From the NCBI GenBank assembly GCA_016203215.1, contig JACQNF010000014.1:1-5378 (forward strand): a stretch of DNA of 5,378 nt, written 5' to 3'. A model generated the notes under the pieces. That model saw only the letters and a program-made list of their open reading frames with translations, was not told the DNA's origin and searched no databases. This document shows, in pieces, positions 1-5,378 of the stretch. A program made the translations under genes and the position numbers. Source of the stretch: Candidatus Woesearchaeota archaeon (GTDB lineage: Archaea > Nanobdellota > Nanobdellia > Woesearchaeales > GW2011-AR9). Position 1 is the stretch's first letter. Each line of letters opens with the position of its first letter.

Positions 1-93
1 CAAAACCACAACCTTTTAATAGTAGTTAATCTTAGTGATGGAAGAGTAGCGAAAACTGAAAAAAAAGGTTTTCATATCATTTCACGCTCGTGA
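1..93 (+). CDS. Possible 3' end of an upstream gene, function unknown (partial)
   Basis: The frame starting at base 1 is open for 30 codons and stops at TGA 91-93. The other two plus-strand frames stop within the first 30 bases. The residues look like an ordinary protein tail: a hydrophobic strand (LLIVVNLSDGR, about residues 5-15) followed by a basic segment (KTEKKGFHIISRS). The stop lies 18 bases before the TrmB-like gene, whose Shine-Dalgarno site fills the gap, which is typical operon spacing. I do not recognise the family. The 5' end is outside the window. A chance open frame of this length is possible, so this rests on residue pattern and spacing only. Confidence 0.45.
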   Translation, partial: QNHNLLIVVNLSDGRVAKTEKKGFHIISRS

Positions 94-95
94 AA
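80..95. promoter_or_regulatory. Perfect 16-bp palindrome, candidate operator or RNA hairpin
   Basis: TTTCACG-CT-CGTGAAA has two perfect 7-base arms around a 2-base centre. It lies 16 bases before the start codon of the TrmB-like gene and directly abuts its Shine-Dalgarno site. The core TCAC-N4-GTGA resembles the Thermococcales glycolytic motif TATCAC-N5-GTGATA, bound by TrmB-family regulators, with one base less spacing. It could therefore be a self-regulatory operator. As RNA it would fold into a 6-bp stem with a GCUC loop next to the ribosome site. It also overlaps the stop codon of the putative upstream frame. No binding is shown by sequence alone. Confidence 0.45.
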
Positions 96-105
96 AAGGA
101 GGGGG
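96..105 (+). promoter_or_regulatory. Strong Shine-Dalgarno site of the TrmB-like gene
   Basis: AAGGAGGGGG contains a full GGAGG core at 98-102, nine bases before the ATG at 112. It supports that start. It contrasts with the other plus-strand genes: pheS has no such site and pheT only a weak one. Confidence 0.8.
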
Positions 106-111
106 TTTTGT

Positions 112-906
112 ATGATTGTAAAAGATGAATTGCTCGGGAAATTACGACGATATTTTGATTTGAATCTTTATGAAGTAAAGTTGTGGGCTGCGCTTCTATC
201 ACGAGGTGTTTCGACAGCGGGTGAGCTCTCTGACATTGCAGACGTTCCTCGATCGCGAAGTTACGATGTTCTCGAATCGTTGGAGAAAAAAGGCTTTGTT
301 GTAATGAAACTTGGCAAACCGATCAAGTATATTGCCATCCCACCGAGCGAAGTCGTCGACCGTGTGAAGAAAAACATGACTGTCGAGGCGCAAGAAAAAG
401 TCAAGCGCTTGGATACTGTTAAGAATTCACCTCTTCTTGCGGAATTAGAAACTTTGCATACCCAGGGAATAAATCTTGTTGACCCCTCTGAAATGAGCGG
501 CTGTCTCCGCGGCAGAAGCAATTTATACAACCACCTTGATCTCTTGATCAAGAACGCTAAGGATAGTGTGAACATCATGACATCAGACACTGGTTTTATC
601 CGGAAGGTAGAAGGGCTAAAAAGTTCTTTTGAGAAAGCAAAACGCCGCGGCGTGAAAATCCGCATTGCGGCTCCGATGACGAAAGAGAATAAGGACGCAT
701 ACGAAATAATTAAGAGCTTTGTTGAAGTAAAACACAACAGCAAAGTGACTTCACGGTTTGTCACGGTCGATGGAAAGGATATTGTCTTTATGACCATCGA
801 CGACAAAGAAGTGCATCCGTCGTATGATCTTGGAATCTGGGTCAAGACACCATATTTCAGCAGTTCGATGGACCAGGTGTTTGAGCACTTCTGGAACACG
901 AAGTGA
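112..906 (+). CDS. TrmB-family transcriptional regulator
   Basis: This 264-residue protein is a probable DNA-binding regulator. Residues about 11-80 form a winged helix-turn-helix of TrmB type: it opens with LNLYEVKLWAALLSRG, carries the likely recognition helix VPRSRSYDVLESLEKKGFV (45-63), and ends in a wing (KLGKPIKYIAIPP). A charged helical linker (about 82-116) probably serves for dimerisation. Residues about 134-262 match the TrmB-associated domain with a phospholipase D-like fold (KRRGVKIRIAAP, SRFVTVDGKDIVFMTIDD, SYDLGIWVKTPYF, QVFEHFW). No HKD catalytic motif is visible, so it is not expected to be an enzyme. It lacks the long C-terminal sugar-binding region of classical TrmB and is close in size to the short TrmBL2-like proteins. 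Target genes and effector are unknown. The ATG is set by the strong ribosome site. The gene may be the distal member of an operon that begins left of the window and is followed by a T-rich terminator. Confidence 0.9.
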   Translation: MIVKDELLGKLRRYFDLNLYEVKLWAALLSRGVSTAGELSDIADVPRSRSYDVLESLEKKGFVVMKLGKPIKYIAIPPSEVVDRVKKNMTVEAQEKVKRLDTVKNSPLLAELETLHTQGINLVDPSEMSGCLRGRSNLYNHLDLLIKNAKDSVNIMTSDTGFIRKVEGLKSSFEKAKRRGVKIRIAAPMTKENKDAYEIIKSFVEVKHNSKVTSRFVTVDGKDIVFMTIDDKEVHPSYDLGIWVKTPYFSSSMDQVFEHFWNTK

Positions 907-921
907 AGAGTGGTGAGTTAA

Positions 922-935
922 TTCTTTTCTTTTTT
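922..935 (+). terminator. T-rich archaeal-type terminator after the TrmB-like gene
   Basis: The stretch TTCTTTTCTTTTTT begins 16 bases after the TGA at 904-906. Archaeal RNA polymerase terminates at oligo-T tracts without needing a hairpin, and none is evident here. It separates the regulator from the pheS promoter that follows. Confidence 0.6.
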
Positions 936-970
936 AAAGTTCTTGTCTACAAAGCCATTGCATAGTATAG

Positions 971-980
971 TTTTATAAAT
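971..980 (+). promoter_or_regulatory. TATA box of the pheS-pheT promoter
   Basis: TTTTATAAAT is a near-consensus archaeal TATA box. Its centre is about 26 bases before the A of the pheS ATG at 1001, so transcription should begin at or within a base or two of the start codon. The bases between (981-1000) are pyrimidine-rich and hold no Shine-Dalgarno sequence. Both points suggest a leaderless mRNA. The upstream BRE element is not clearly recognisable. Confidence 0.75.
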
Positions 981-1000
981 CGTGTCTCATTATTTCTTCC

Positions 1001-2518
1001 ATGGATGGCCTGGCTGGATTAATTGCAAAACTTCATCCGTTAGAACGACAAGTACTTCCCGTGCTAGCACGGCATCTGGAACTTAGCAGTATCGCCAAGG
1101 CTGCAAAATTGACCGAAGTAGAAGTCATGCGCGCCCTGCAATGGTTAGAAAACAAAGATGTACTTACCATCCAGATAGAAAAGAAGAAAGTGATTCATCT
1201 CGAAAAGAACGGCCAGGCCTATAAAAAAGATGGTCTTCCTGAGAAAAAATTTCTGAAAGTTCTAGATGATAGTTTCAAGAGCCTTAGTATCATCAGTAAG
1301 AAAGCAAAACTAAGTCGTGAGGAAGCGACGGCCTGCGTTGGCCTGCTAAAACGAAAGAGCGCGGTTGAAATCTCTCAACAAGAAGGATTTTCCTGCAAGA
1401 TAACAGAGGAAGGAAAGAGATTACGTGTCGCTGAACTACAAGAAGAACAGTTCCTTCTTCATACATTTCCGAAAGAATTCGATGAAATACACGATCGACA
1501 GATAGTTGAGGAACTACGGCGACGGAAAGATTTTCTCATTATCAAAGAAGAGAAAAAAGTGACAGTCTCCCTCCTTCCGCAGGGAAAAGAAGTACTGCAG
1601 GAAGATCTCAGCGCTGAGGTAGTGAATCGGCTTACCCCCGGGATGCTCAAAACGGGTAACTGGAAAGATAAAACATTTCGTGCGTACGATGTAGAGATTA
1701 ATGTTCCAAAAACTCATCCTGGAAAAAAACACATTGACACGGAAGCATTAGAGTACATCAAGCAGATCTGGTTGGATCTCGGATTTAAAGAGATGACGGG
1801 AAATTATGTTCAATCCGCATTCTGGGATCTCGATGCACTCTTTGTACCCCAAGATCATCCCGCTCGTGAAATGCAGGATACGTTCTACCTCGACGGGGAA
1901 GCAAAACTCCCTCCGCTCTGGAAAAAAATCAAAGAAGTGCATGAATCTGGAGGAGACACGGGAAGTGCCGGATGGAGGTACACGTTTTCGGAACACGAAA
2001 CGAAACAGATCCTCTTACGGACACATACAACCGTACTCTCAGCACAAACTCTCTCCCATCTAAAAAAAGAAGATCTGCCCGCAAAGTTTTTTGCCGTCGG
2101 AAGAGTGTTTCGAAACGAAGCATTAGACTGGAAGCATCTCTTTGAATTCTACCAAGTTGAAGGAATTGTTGTCGATCCAAATGCAAATCTGAAGCACCTC
2201 AAAGGATACTTAACCCAATTTTACAAGAAGATGGGCTACACTGCCGTAAGAATGAGGCCAGCACATTTTCCGTATACAGAACCATCCCTGGAAGTTGATG
2301 TCTTTCATCCAATCAAGAAACAATGGGTCGAATTAGGAGGAGCGGGAATATTCCGTCCAGAAGTAGTAAAACCATTACTTGGTTTCGAATGCCCCGTTCT
2401 CGCCTGGGGACAGGGAATGGCAAGGATTATCGCAGAGTACTGGAAGATTGCGGATATCCGAGAACTCTATAAGAATGATGTCAAACAGCTACGAGAGATG
2501 AAACTCTGGCTCAAATAG
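1001..2518 (+). CDS. pheS: Phenylalanyl-tRNA synthetase alpha subunit
   Basis: This is the catalytic subunit of the cytoplasmic (alpha-beta)2 enzyme that activates phenylalanine with ATP and transfers it to tRNA-Phe. At 505 residues it has the archaeal/eukaryotic length. Residues 1 to about 210 are a series of winged-helix modules absent from the shorter bacterial chain (LHPLERQVLPVL at 11-22 is typical). The class II catalytic core follows: HPAREMQDTFYLD (286-298, motif 1 region), THTTVLSAQTL (341-351), motif 2 GRVFRNEALDWKHLFEF (367-383), the phenylalanine-pocket segment FPYTEPSLEVDVF (423-435), ELGGAGIFRPEV (444-455) and motif 3 GQGMARI (470-476). All are intact. The start is fixed by alignment of the N-terminus with the family and by the TATA spacing; the next in-frame Met is residue 44. 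pheT follows after 48 bases, so the two probably share a transcript. Confidence 0.98.
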   Translation: MDGLAGLIAKLHPLERQVLPVLARHLELSSIAKAAKLTEVEVMRALQWLENKDVLTIQIEKKKVIHLEKNGQAYKKDGLPEKKFLKVLDDSFKSLSIISKKAKLSREEATACVGLLKRKSAVEISQQEGFSCKITEEGKRLRVAELQEEQFLLHTFPKEFDEIHDRQIVEELRRRKDFLIIKEEKKVTVSLLPQGKEVLQEDLSAEVVNRLTPGMLKTGNWKDKTFRAYDVEINVPKTHPGKKHIDTEALEYIKQIWLDLGFKEMTGNYVQSAFWDLDALFVPQDHPAREMQDTFYLDGEAKLPPLWKKIKEVHESGGDTGSAGWRYTFSEHETKQILLRTHTTVLSAQTLSHLKKEDLPAKFFAVGRVFRNEALDWKHLFEFYQVEGIVVDPNANLKHLKGYLTQFYKKMGYTAVRMRPAHFPYTEPSLEVDVFHPIKKQWVELGGAGIFRPEVVKPLLGFECPVLAWGQGMARIIAEYWKIADIRELYKNDVKQLREMKLWLK

Positions 2519-2553
2519 ACTAGACAAGAGCGTACAAAAACAGAGCGACGAAA

Positions 2554-2558
2554 AGGGA
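2554..2558 (+). promoter_or_regulatory. Weak ribosome binding site of pheT
   Basis: AGGGA lies 8 bases before the pheT ATG, in a purine-rich spacer between pheS and pheT. No TATA-like element is visible in the 48-base gap. This suggests pheT is translated from a pheS-pheT mRNA rather than from its own promoter. Confidence 0.4.
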
Positions 2559-2566
2559 AAAGACAC

Positions 2567-4234
2567 ATGCCGACAATCACCATCAATCAGAAAATATTAG
2601 AACAACTCGTGGGGAAGATTCTTCCTCTGGAAGAACTCAAGGACCGGATTAGTATGCTCGGGACGGACTTAGAGGGGATCGAAAACGGTGAAATTCAGGT
2701 TGAGATTTTCCCGAATCGGCCAGATATGCTCTCAGAGCAAGGATTTGCACGTGCATTAAGCTCATTCATCGGCGTCAAGACCGGTTTACAAACGTACCCC
2801 ATCAAGGAAAGTGGTTGCAAAGTCATCGTAGATCAGTCTGTCACGATGCGTCCATACACCGCCTGTGCGATTGTCAAGGATCTTGTCTTGGATGACGAAC
2901 GTGTCCGTCAAATGATACAGCTGCAGGAGAAGTTGGCGACGACGCACGGAAGAAACCGCAAAAAATCAGCGTACGGCATCTATCCGCTGAACCATATCAC
3001 CTTTCCCCTTTCATATACTGCCTGTGATCCGAGAACCGTGAAATTCAAACCACTCGGATTTACAGAAGAGATTGCCGCTTCTGAAGTCCTGGAATTCCAT
3101 CCCAAAGGAAAGATGTATCACCACCTGACGAAAGAGTGGACACTTTATCCTTTTTTTATCGATGCGAAGGATAACATTTTGTCGATGCTTCCGTTCACGA
3201 ATTCTGAGGATACGGGAAAAGTTGACGAAAAAACAACAAAAGTCTTCATCGAGTGCACAGGGACCGACCAGCAGAACGTAGAAGTGGCGTTGAACATCAT
3301 CACCACTGCTCTTGCCGACATGGGTGGAAAAATTTCCAGTGTAGAAGTGGTCTACCCAGAGAAGATGGTCATTACTCCTCGTCTTGAGCCACGAAGGATG
3401 AATCTAGACAAAGAATACATCAATAAAGTTCTCGGTCTTGCACTGAAGGAGAAAGAATTGACGGCGCTCCTTGAACGCATGGGCTACGGTTGGGAAAGGG
3501 GGGCTGTGCTTGTTCCTTCCTACCGCGCAGATATCATCCATCAGGCAGATCTCGCAGAAGATATTGCGATCGCGTACGGTTATGAGAATTTCACAGAAAC
3601 AATCCCTAACGTTGCTACAATTGGTGAAGAGCATCCTCTTGAAGTCTTTAGCAGGAAGTTGCGTGAAACGCTCGTGGGATTACAACTCTTGGAGGTTAAA
3701 AATTACCATCTCCTCCCCAAAGAAGAAGCAGTAGACAAGATGCACCTTTCCCAGAATACGGCAATTCCTTTGAAAAATGCGCTGGGAGACCATAATCATC
3801 TTCGACAGTGGCTTCTGCCATCGTTGATCCGAGTCTTGAGAGATAATCAACATTACGAATATCCCCAAAATCTATTTGAGATCGGCAGGACTTTTTTTCG
3901 GAATACAAAAACAGAAACGGGGATTGAAGAGAAAGAACATTGCGCCGTCGCCTTTTGTCACGAGAAGACAGATTTCACTGAGATTCGACAAGCCCTCGAT
4001 GTCATCTTTACCGCCGTTGGAAAAAAATTCTCCATTGTGGAGAAAGAACACAACAGTTTTATCCGTGGCCGCGTAGGGACAATCGTCTGTCAAGGAAAAG
4101 ATCTCGGTCTTATCGGCGAAATTTCCCCAGAAGTGCTTTCATCGTGGGGGATAACCATGCCCCTCACAATGCTTGAAATTGATGTGGAAACACTGTTTGA
4201 GATTATAAAAAGCAAAGAGAAAAATGGGGATTAA
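2567..4234 (+). CDS. pheT: Phenylalanyl-tRNA synthetase beta subunit
   Basis: This is the partner of PheS in the heterotetramer. It contributes the structural and editing parts that hydrolyse mischarged Tyr-tRNA-Phe. At 555 residues it is the short archaeal/eukaryotic form: it begins directly with the B1 domain (MPTITINQKILEQLVGK, then ISMLGTDLEGIE and VEIFPNRPDMLSEQGFAR, residues 1-62). It shows neither the EMAP-like tRNA-binding domain nor the C-terminal anticodon-binding domain of the bacterial chain. The B3/B4 editing region spans about 90-265 (GRNRKKSAYGIYPLNHI at 128-144). B5 spans about 270-340 and ends in the acidic signature PSYRADIIHQADLAEDIA (317-334). The synthetase-like core without active site fills about 345-550 (LRQWLLPSLI at 412-421, YPQNLFEIG at 432-440). 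The frame is intact and the N-terminus matches family starts. The transcript meets the convergent trxB after 103 bases. Confidence 0.98.
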   Translation: MPTITINQKILEQLVGKILPLEELKDRISMLGTDLEGIENGEIQVEIFPNRPDMLSEQGFARALSSFIGVKTGLQTYPIKESGCKVIVDQSVTMRPYTACAIVKDLVLDDERVRQMIQLQEKLATTHGRNRKKSAYGIYPLNHITFPLSYTACDPRTVKFKPLGFTEEIAASEVLEFHPKGKMYHHLTKEWTLYPFFIDAKDNILSMLPFTNSEDTGKVDEKTTKVFIECTGTDQQNVEVALNIITTALADMGGKISSVEVVYPEKMVITPRLEPRRMNLDKEYINKVLGLALKEKELTALLERMGYGWERGAVLVPSYRADIIHQADLAEDIAIAYGYENFTETIPNVATIGEEHPLEVFSRKLRETLVGLQLLEVKNYHLLPKEEAVDKMHLSQNTAIPLKNALGDHNHLRQWLLPSLIRVLRDNQHYEYPQNLFEIGRTFFRNTKTETGIEEKEHCAVAFCHEKTDFTEIRQALDVIFTAVGKKFSIVEKEHNSFIRGRVGTIVCQGKDLGLIGEISPEVLSSWGITMPLTMLEIDVETLFEIIKSKEKNGD

Positions 4235-4337
4235 GTTTGCCGTTGCGGCAGGCAAGGCCAATATATAATTGTCCAACTACGTTTGCCTCTTAACAACAGT
4301 TAATCGTCGTCGCGAACTTAATATGCGCAAAGAAAAT
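4235..4337. other. Convergent spacer between pheT and trxB with small hairpins
   Basis: No gene is supported here. A short hairpin follows the pheT stop: TGCCG-TTG-CGGCA (4238-4250), which can alternatively pair TTGCC (4237-4241) with GGCAA (4251-4255). It has no T tract after it, so its role as a pheT terminator is uncertain. A second weak inverted repeat, TTAAC-AACA-GTTAA, lies at 4290-4303. AATATATAATT (4260-4270) is TATA-like on both strands but leads into no plausible gene. Confidence 0.4.
4329..4337 (-). terminator. Possible T-rich terminator of trxB
   Basis: Read on the minus strand, the bases directly after the trxB stop are ATTTTCTTT, a short T-rich tract that could act as an archaeal terminator. 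It is short and interrupted by one C, so the call is weak. Confidence 0.3.
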
Positions 4338-5264
4338 TTAGTGCGCCCCTTTCTCGGCGAGATACTTTTCTGCTTCCATCGCGGCCATACAGCCTGAGCC
4401 CGCCGCAGTAATCGCCTGCCGAAATCGCCGATCTTGAACATCGCCGGCAACAAAAAGACCTTCTACGGCAGTGTGCATATTCTTGTCTGCTTTAATGTAT
4501 CCTAAATCATCAATATTTGCCAAGCCGTTCAAAAAAGAGGTATTCGGCACGTGACCGATCGCCAAGAACACCCCGTCGCACGCGAAATCTGTGATCTTAC
4601 CATTTTTTGTATCTTTTAACTTAACGCCCGTTACACGCTTTCCATCTCCAAGCACATCCACCACTTCAGCATTCCAGATCACTGAGATCCGAGAATTCTT
4701 TAAAACCCGTTCCTGCATAATAAGGGATGCTTTAAATGAATCACGACGATGAACAATCGTTACTTTCGACGCAAATTTGGTTAAGAACGTTGATTCTTCC
4801 ATCGCTGAATCGCCACCGCCAACGACGATGACTTCTTTGTTCTTGTATAATGCACCATCGCACGTCGCACAGGTCGTCACGCCCCTTCCTTTATACTTCT
4901 CTTCGGACGGAATCCCCAACCAGCGCGCTGATGCCCCTGTGGCCACGATCAGTGCTCTTGTTTGAAGTTTCTCACCACTGACCAAATATAAGTCAAAACC
5001 CGCTCCTGTTTTGACACAACGCTCAACGATGTCAACCATAAACCGTGCACCAAAACGTTCTGCTTGTTTTTTGCAGAGCTGGACTAACTCCGGCCCTTTC
5101 ACTCCCTCTGGAAAACCAGGAAAATTTTCGACATCAGTCGTCAACGTCAATTGGCCGCCGTCTTCTGGGCCAGAGATCAAAAGGGGGCGCAAGTTTGCTC
5201 TCGCCGCATAGATTGCGGCTGTGCAACCGGCGATACCTGTTCCAAGGATGATGAGATGTTCCAT
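4338..5264 (-). CDS. trxB: Thioredoxin reductase (NADPH, FAD-dependent)
   Basis: This 308-residue cytoplasmic flavoenzyme has the length of low-molecular-weight thioredoxin reductases, which pass electrons from NADPH through FAD and a redox cysteine pair to thioredoxin. The N-terminal FAD-binding site is GTGIAG (8-13), followed by the FAD-contact segment GGQLTLTTDVENFPGFPEG (36-54). The redox pair is CATC (C132, C135) followed by DG. The NADPH domain has GGGDSAMEE (149-157) and HRRDSFKAS (172-180), whose His-Arg-Arg favours the 2'-phosphate of NADPH. The closing FAD segment is GDVQDRRFRQAITAAGSGC (274-292). All catalytic elements are present. One oddity is Ile11 where most relatives have Pro in the GxGPAG loop. 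The ATG is the only sensible start, being six residues before the first glycine of the FAD loop. No thioredoxin gene is in view. A TATA-like box upstream suggests its own promoter. Confidence 0.97.
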   Translation of the reverse strand: MEHLIILGTGIAGCTAAIYAARANLRPLLISGPEDGGQLTLTTDVENFPGFPEGVKGPELVQLCKKQAERFGARFMVDIVERCVKTGAGFDLYLVSGEKLQTRALIVATGASARWLGIPSEEKYKGRGVTTCATCDGALYKNKEVIVVGGGDSAMEESTFLTKFASKVTIVHRRDSFKASLIMQERVLKNSRISVIWNAEVVDVLGDGKRVTGVKLKDTKNGKITDFACDGVFLAIGHVPNTSFLNGLANIDDLGYIKADKNMHTAVEGLFVAGDVQDRRFRQAITAAGSGCMAAMEAEKYLAEKGAH

Positions 5265-5276
5265 TGTTAAACTTCT

Positions 5277-5378
5277 TCATTTGAGCGAGTGATTTATAAT
5301 AACTTCGGTAGCGATGGCTCTGTAGAAAATCTCGAAAAAGTCACCGCCGGCCGCAGAATGTGTGCCGCTCTCGCAGTG
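5277..5378 (-). CDS. Possible 3' end of a gene upstream of trxB (partial, strand uncertain)
   Basis: The minus strand is open from the window edge for 33 codons and stops at TGA 5279-5277, 12 bases before the trxB start. The residues (for example GGDFFEIFYRAIATEVII) look protein-like but match no family I know. The exactly antiparallel plus-strand register (5271-5378, containing VENLEKVTAGRRMCAALAV) is also open and equally protein-like. One of the two may be the mirror of the other, or both may be chance. The strong TATA-like element for trxB lies within this stretch, which argues mildly against a minus-strand gene. Confidence 0.25.
   Translation of the reverse strand, partial: HCESGTHSAAGGDFFEIFYRAIATEVIINHSLK
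5292..5302 (-). promoter_or_regulatory. Candidate TATA box of trxB
   Basis: On the minus strand this reads TTATTATAAAT, with the purine-rich CGAAG just upstream as a possible BRE. The TATAAAT core is centred about 32 bases before the trxB ATG, which would place the transcript start only about 5-6 bases before it. The leader would be nearly absent, and no good Shine-Dalgarno site is seen. An ATG 16 bases upstream of the start is out of frame. If the edge frame at 5277-5378 is a real gene, this element would lie inside its end. Confidence 0.55.

Noticed and set aside
14..21. TTTTAATA as a TATA box for the TrmB-like gene
   Set aside because: It lies within the putative upstream coding tail and would give a leader of about 70 bases. 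The operon reading with a Shine-Dalgarno start explains the region better.
51..73. Inverted repeat GAAAAC / GTTTTC with an 11-base A-rich loop
   Set aside because: It is short, AT-rich and inside a probable coding tail. Such pairs are expected by chance next to an 8-base A run.
261..899. Long minus-strand open frame opposite the TrmB-like gene
   Set aside because: It is the shadow of a well-supported plus-strand gene, with no recognisable domain and no promoter or ribosome site of its own.
1607..1618. 12-bp palindrome CTCAGCGCTGAG inside pheS
   Set aside because: It encodes part of the conserved protein in frame and has no regulatory setting, so it is most likely chance.
4323..4397. Small plus-strand frame starting at ATG 4323 downstream of the TATA-like element
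   Set aside because: It has about 24 codons, no ribosome site, and runs antisense through the 3' end of trxB, so it is not credible as a gene.

Overview
The window looks archaeal. It carries a TrmB-family regulator, a phenylalanyl-tRNA synthetase pair of archaeal/eukaryotic type (alpha chain with a long N-terminal winged-helix region, short beta chain without the bacterial end domains), and a pheS promoter whose TATA box sits about 26 bases before the start codon, as in leaderless archaeal mRNAs. A DPANN lineage such as Woesearchaeota is a plausible source, but that is a guess from gene style. No marker here fixes the taxon.

Layout, left to right. Positions 1-93 are an open frame that looks like the 3' end of a gene starting outside the window. 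A strong Shine-Dalgarno site and a perfect 16-bp palindrome (80-95) follow or overlap it, just before a 264-residue TrmB-like transcriptional regulator (112-906, +). A T-rich stop signal and a separate TATA promoter then separate this unit from pheS (1001-2518, +) and pheT (2567-4234, +). These two are 48 bases apart and probably form one transcript. A 103-base convergent spacer follows, and then trxB, thioredoxin reductase, on the minus strand (4338-5264). Its own TATA-like element lies at 5292-5302. The last 100 bases (5277-5378) are open in both antiparallel registers and could hold the end of another gene.

Functionally these are mostly housekeeping genes. PheS and PheT form the heterotetramer that charges tRNA-Phe. 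TrxB reduces thioredoxin with NADPH. The TrmB-like protein is a DNA-binding regulator whose target and ligand cannot be read from sequence. No mobile element, CRISPR array, tRNA or rRNA was seen. No convincing undescribed system was found. The most interesting local signals are the palindrome before the TrmB gene, which resembles known TrmB-family operators, and the mix of Shine-Dalgarno-led and leaderless starts.
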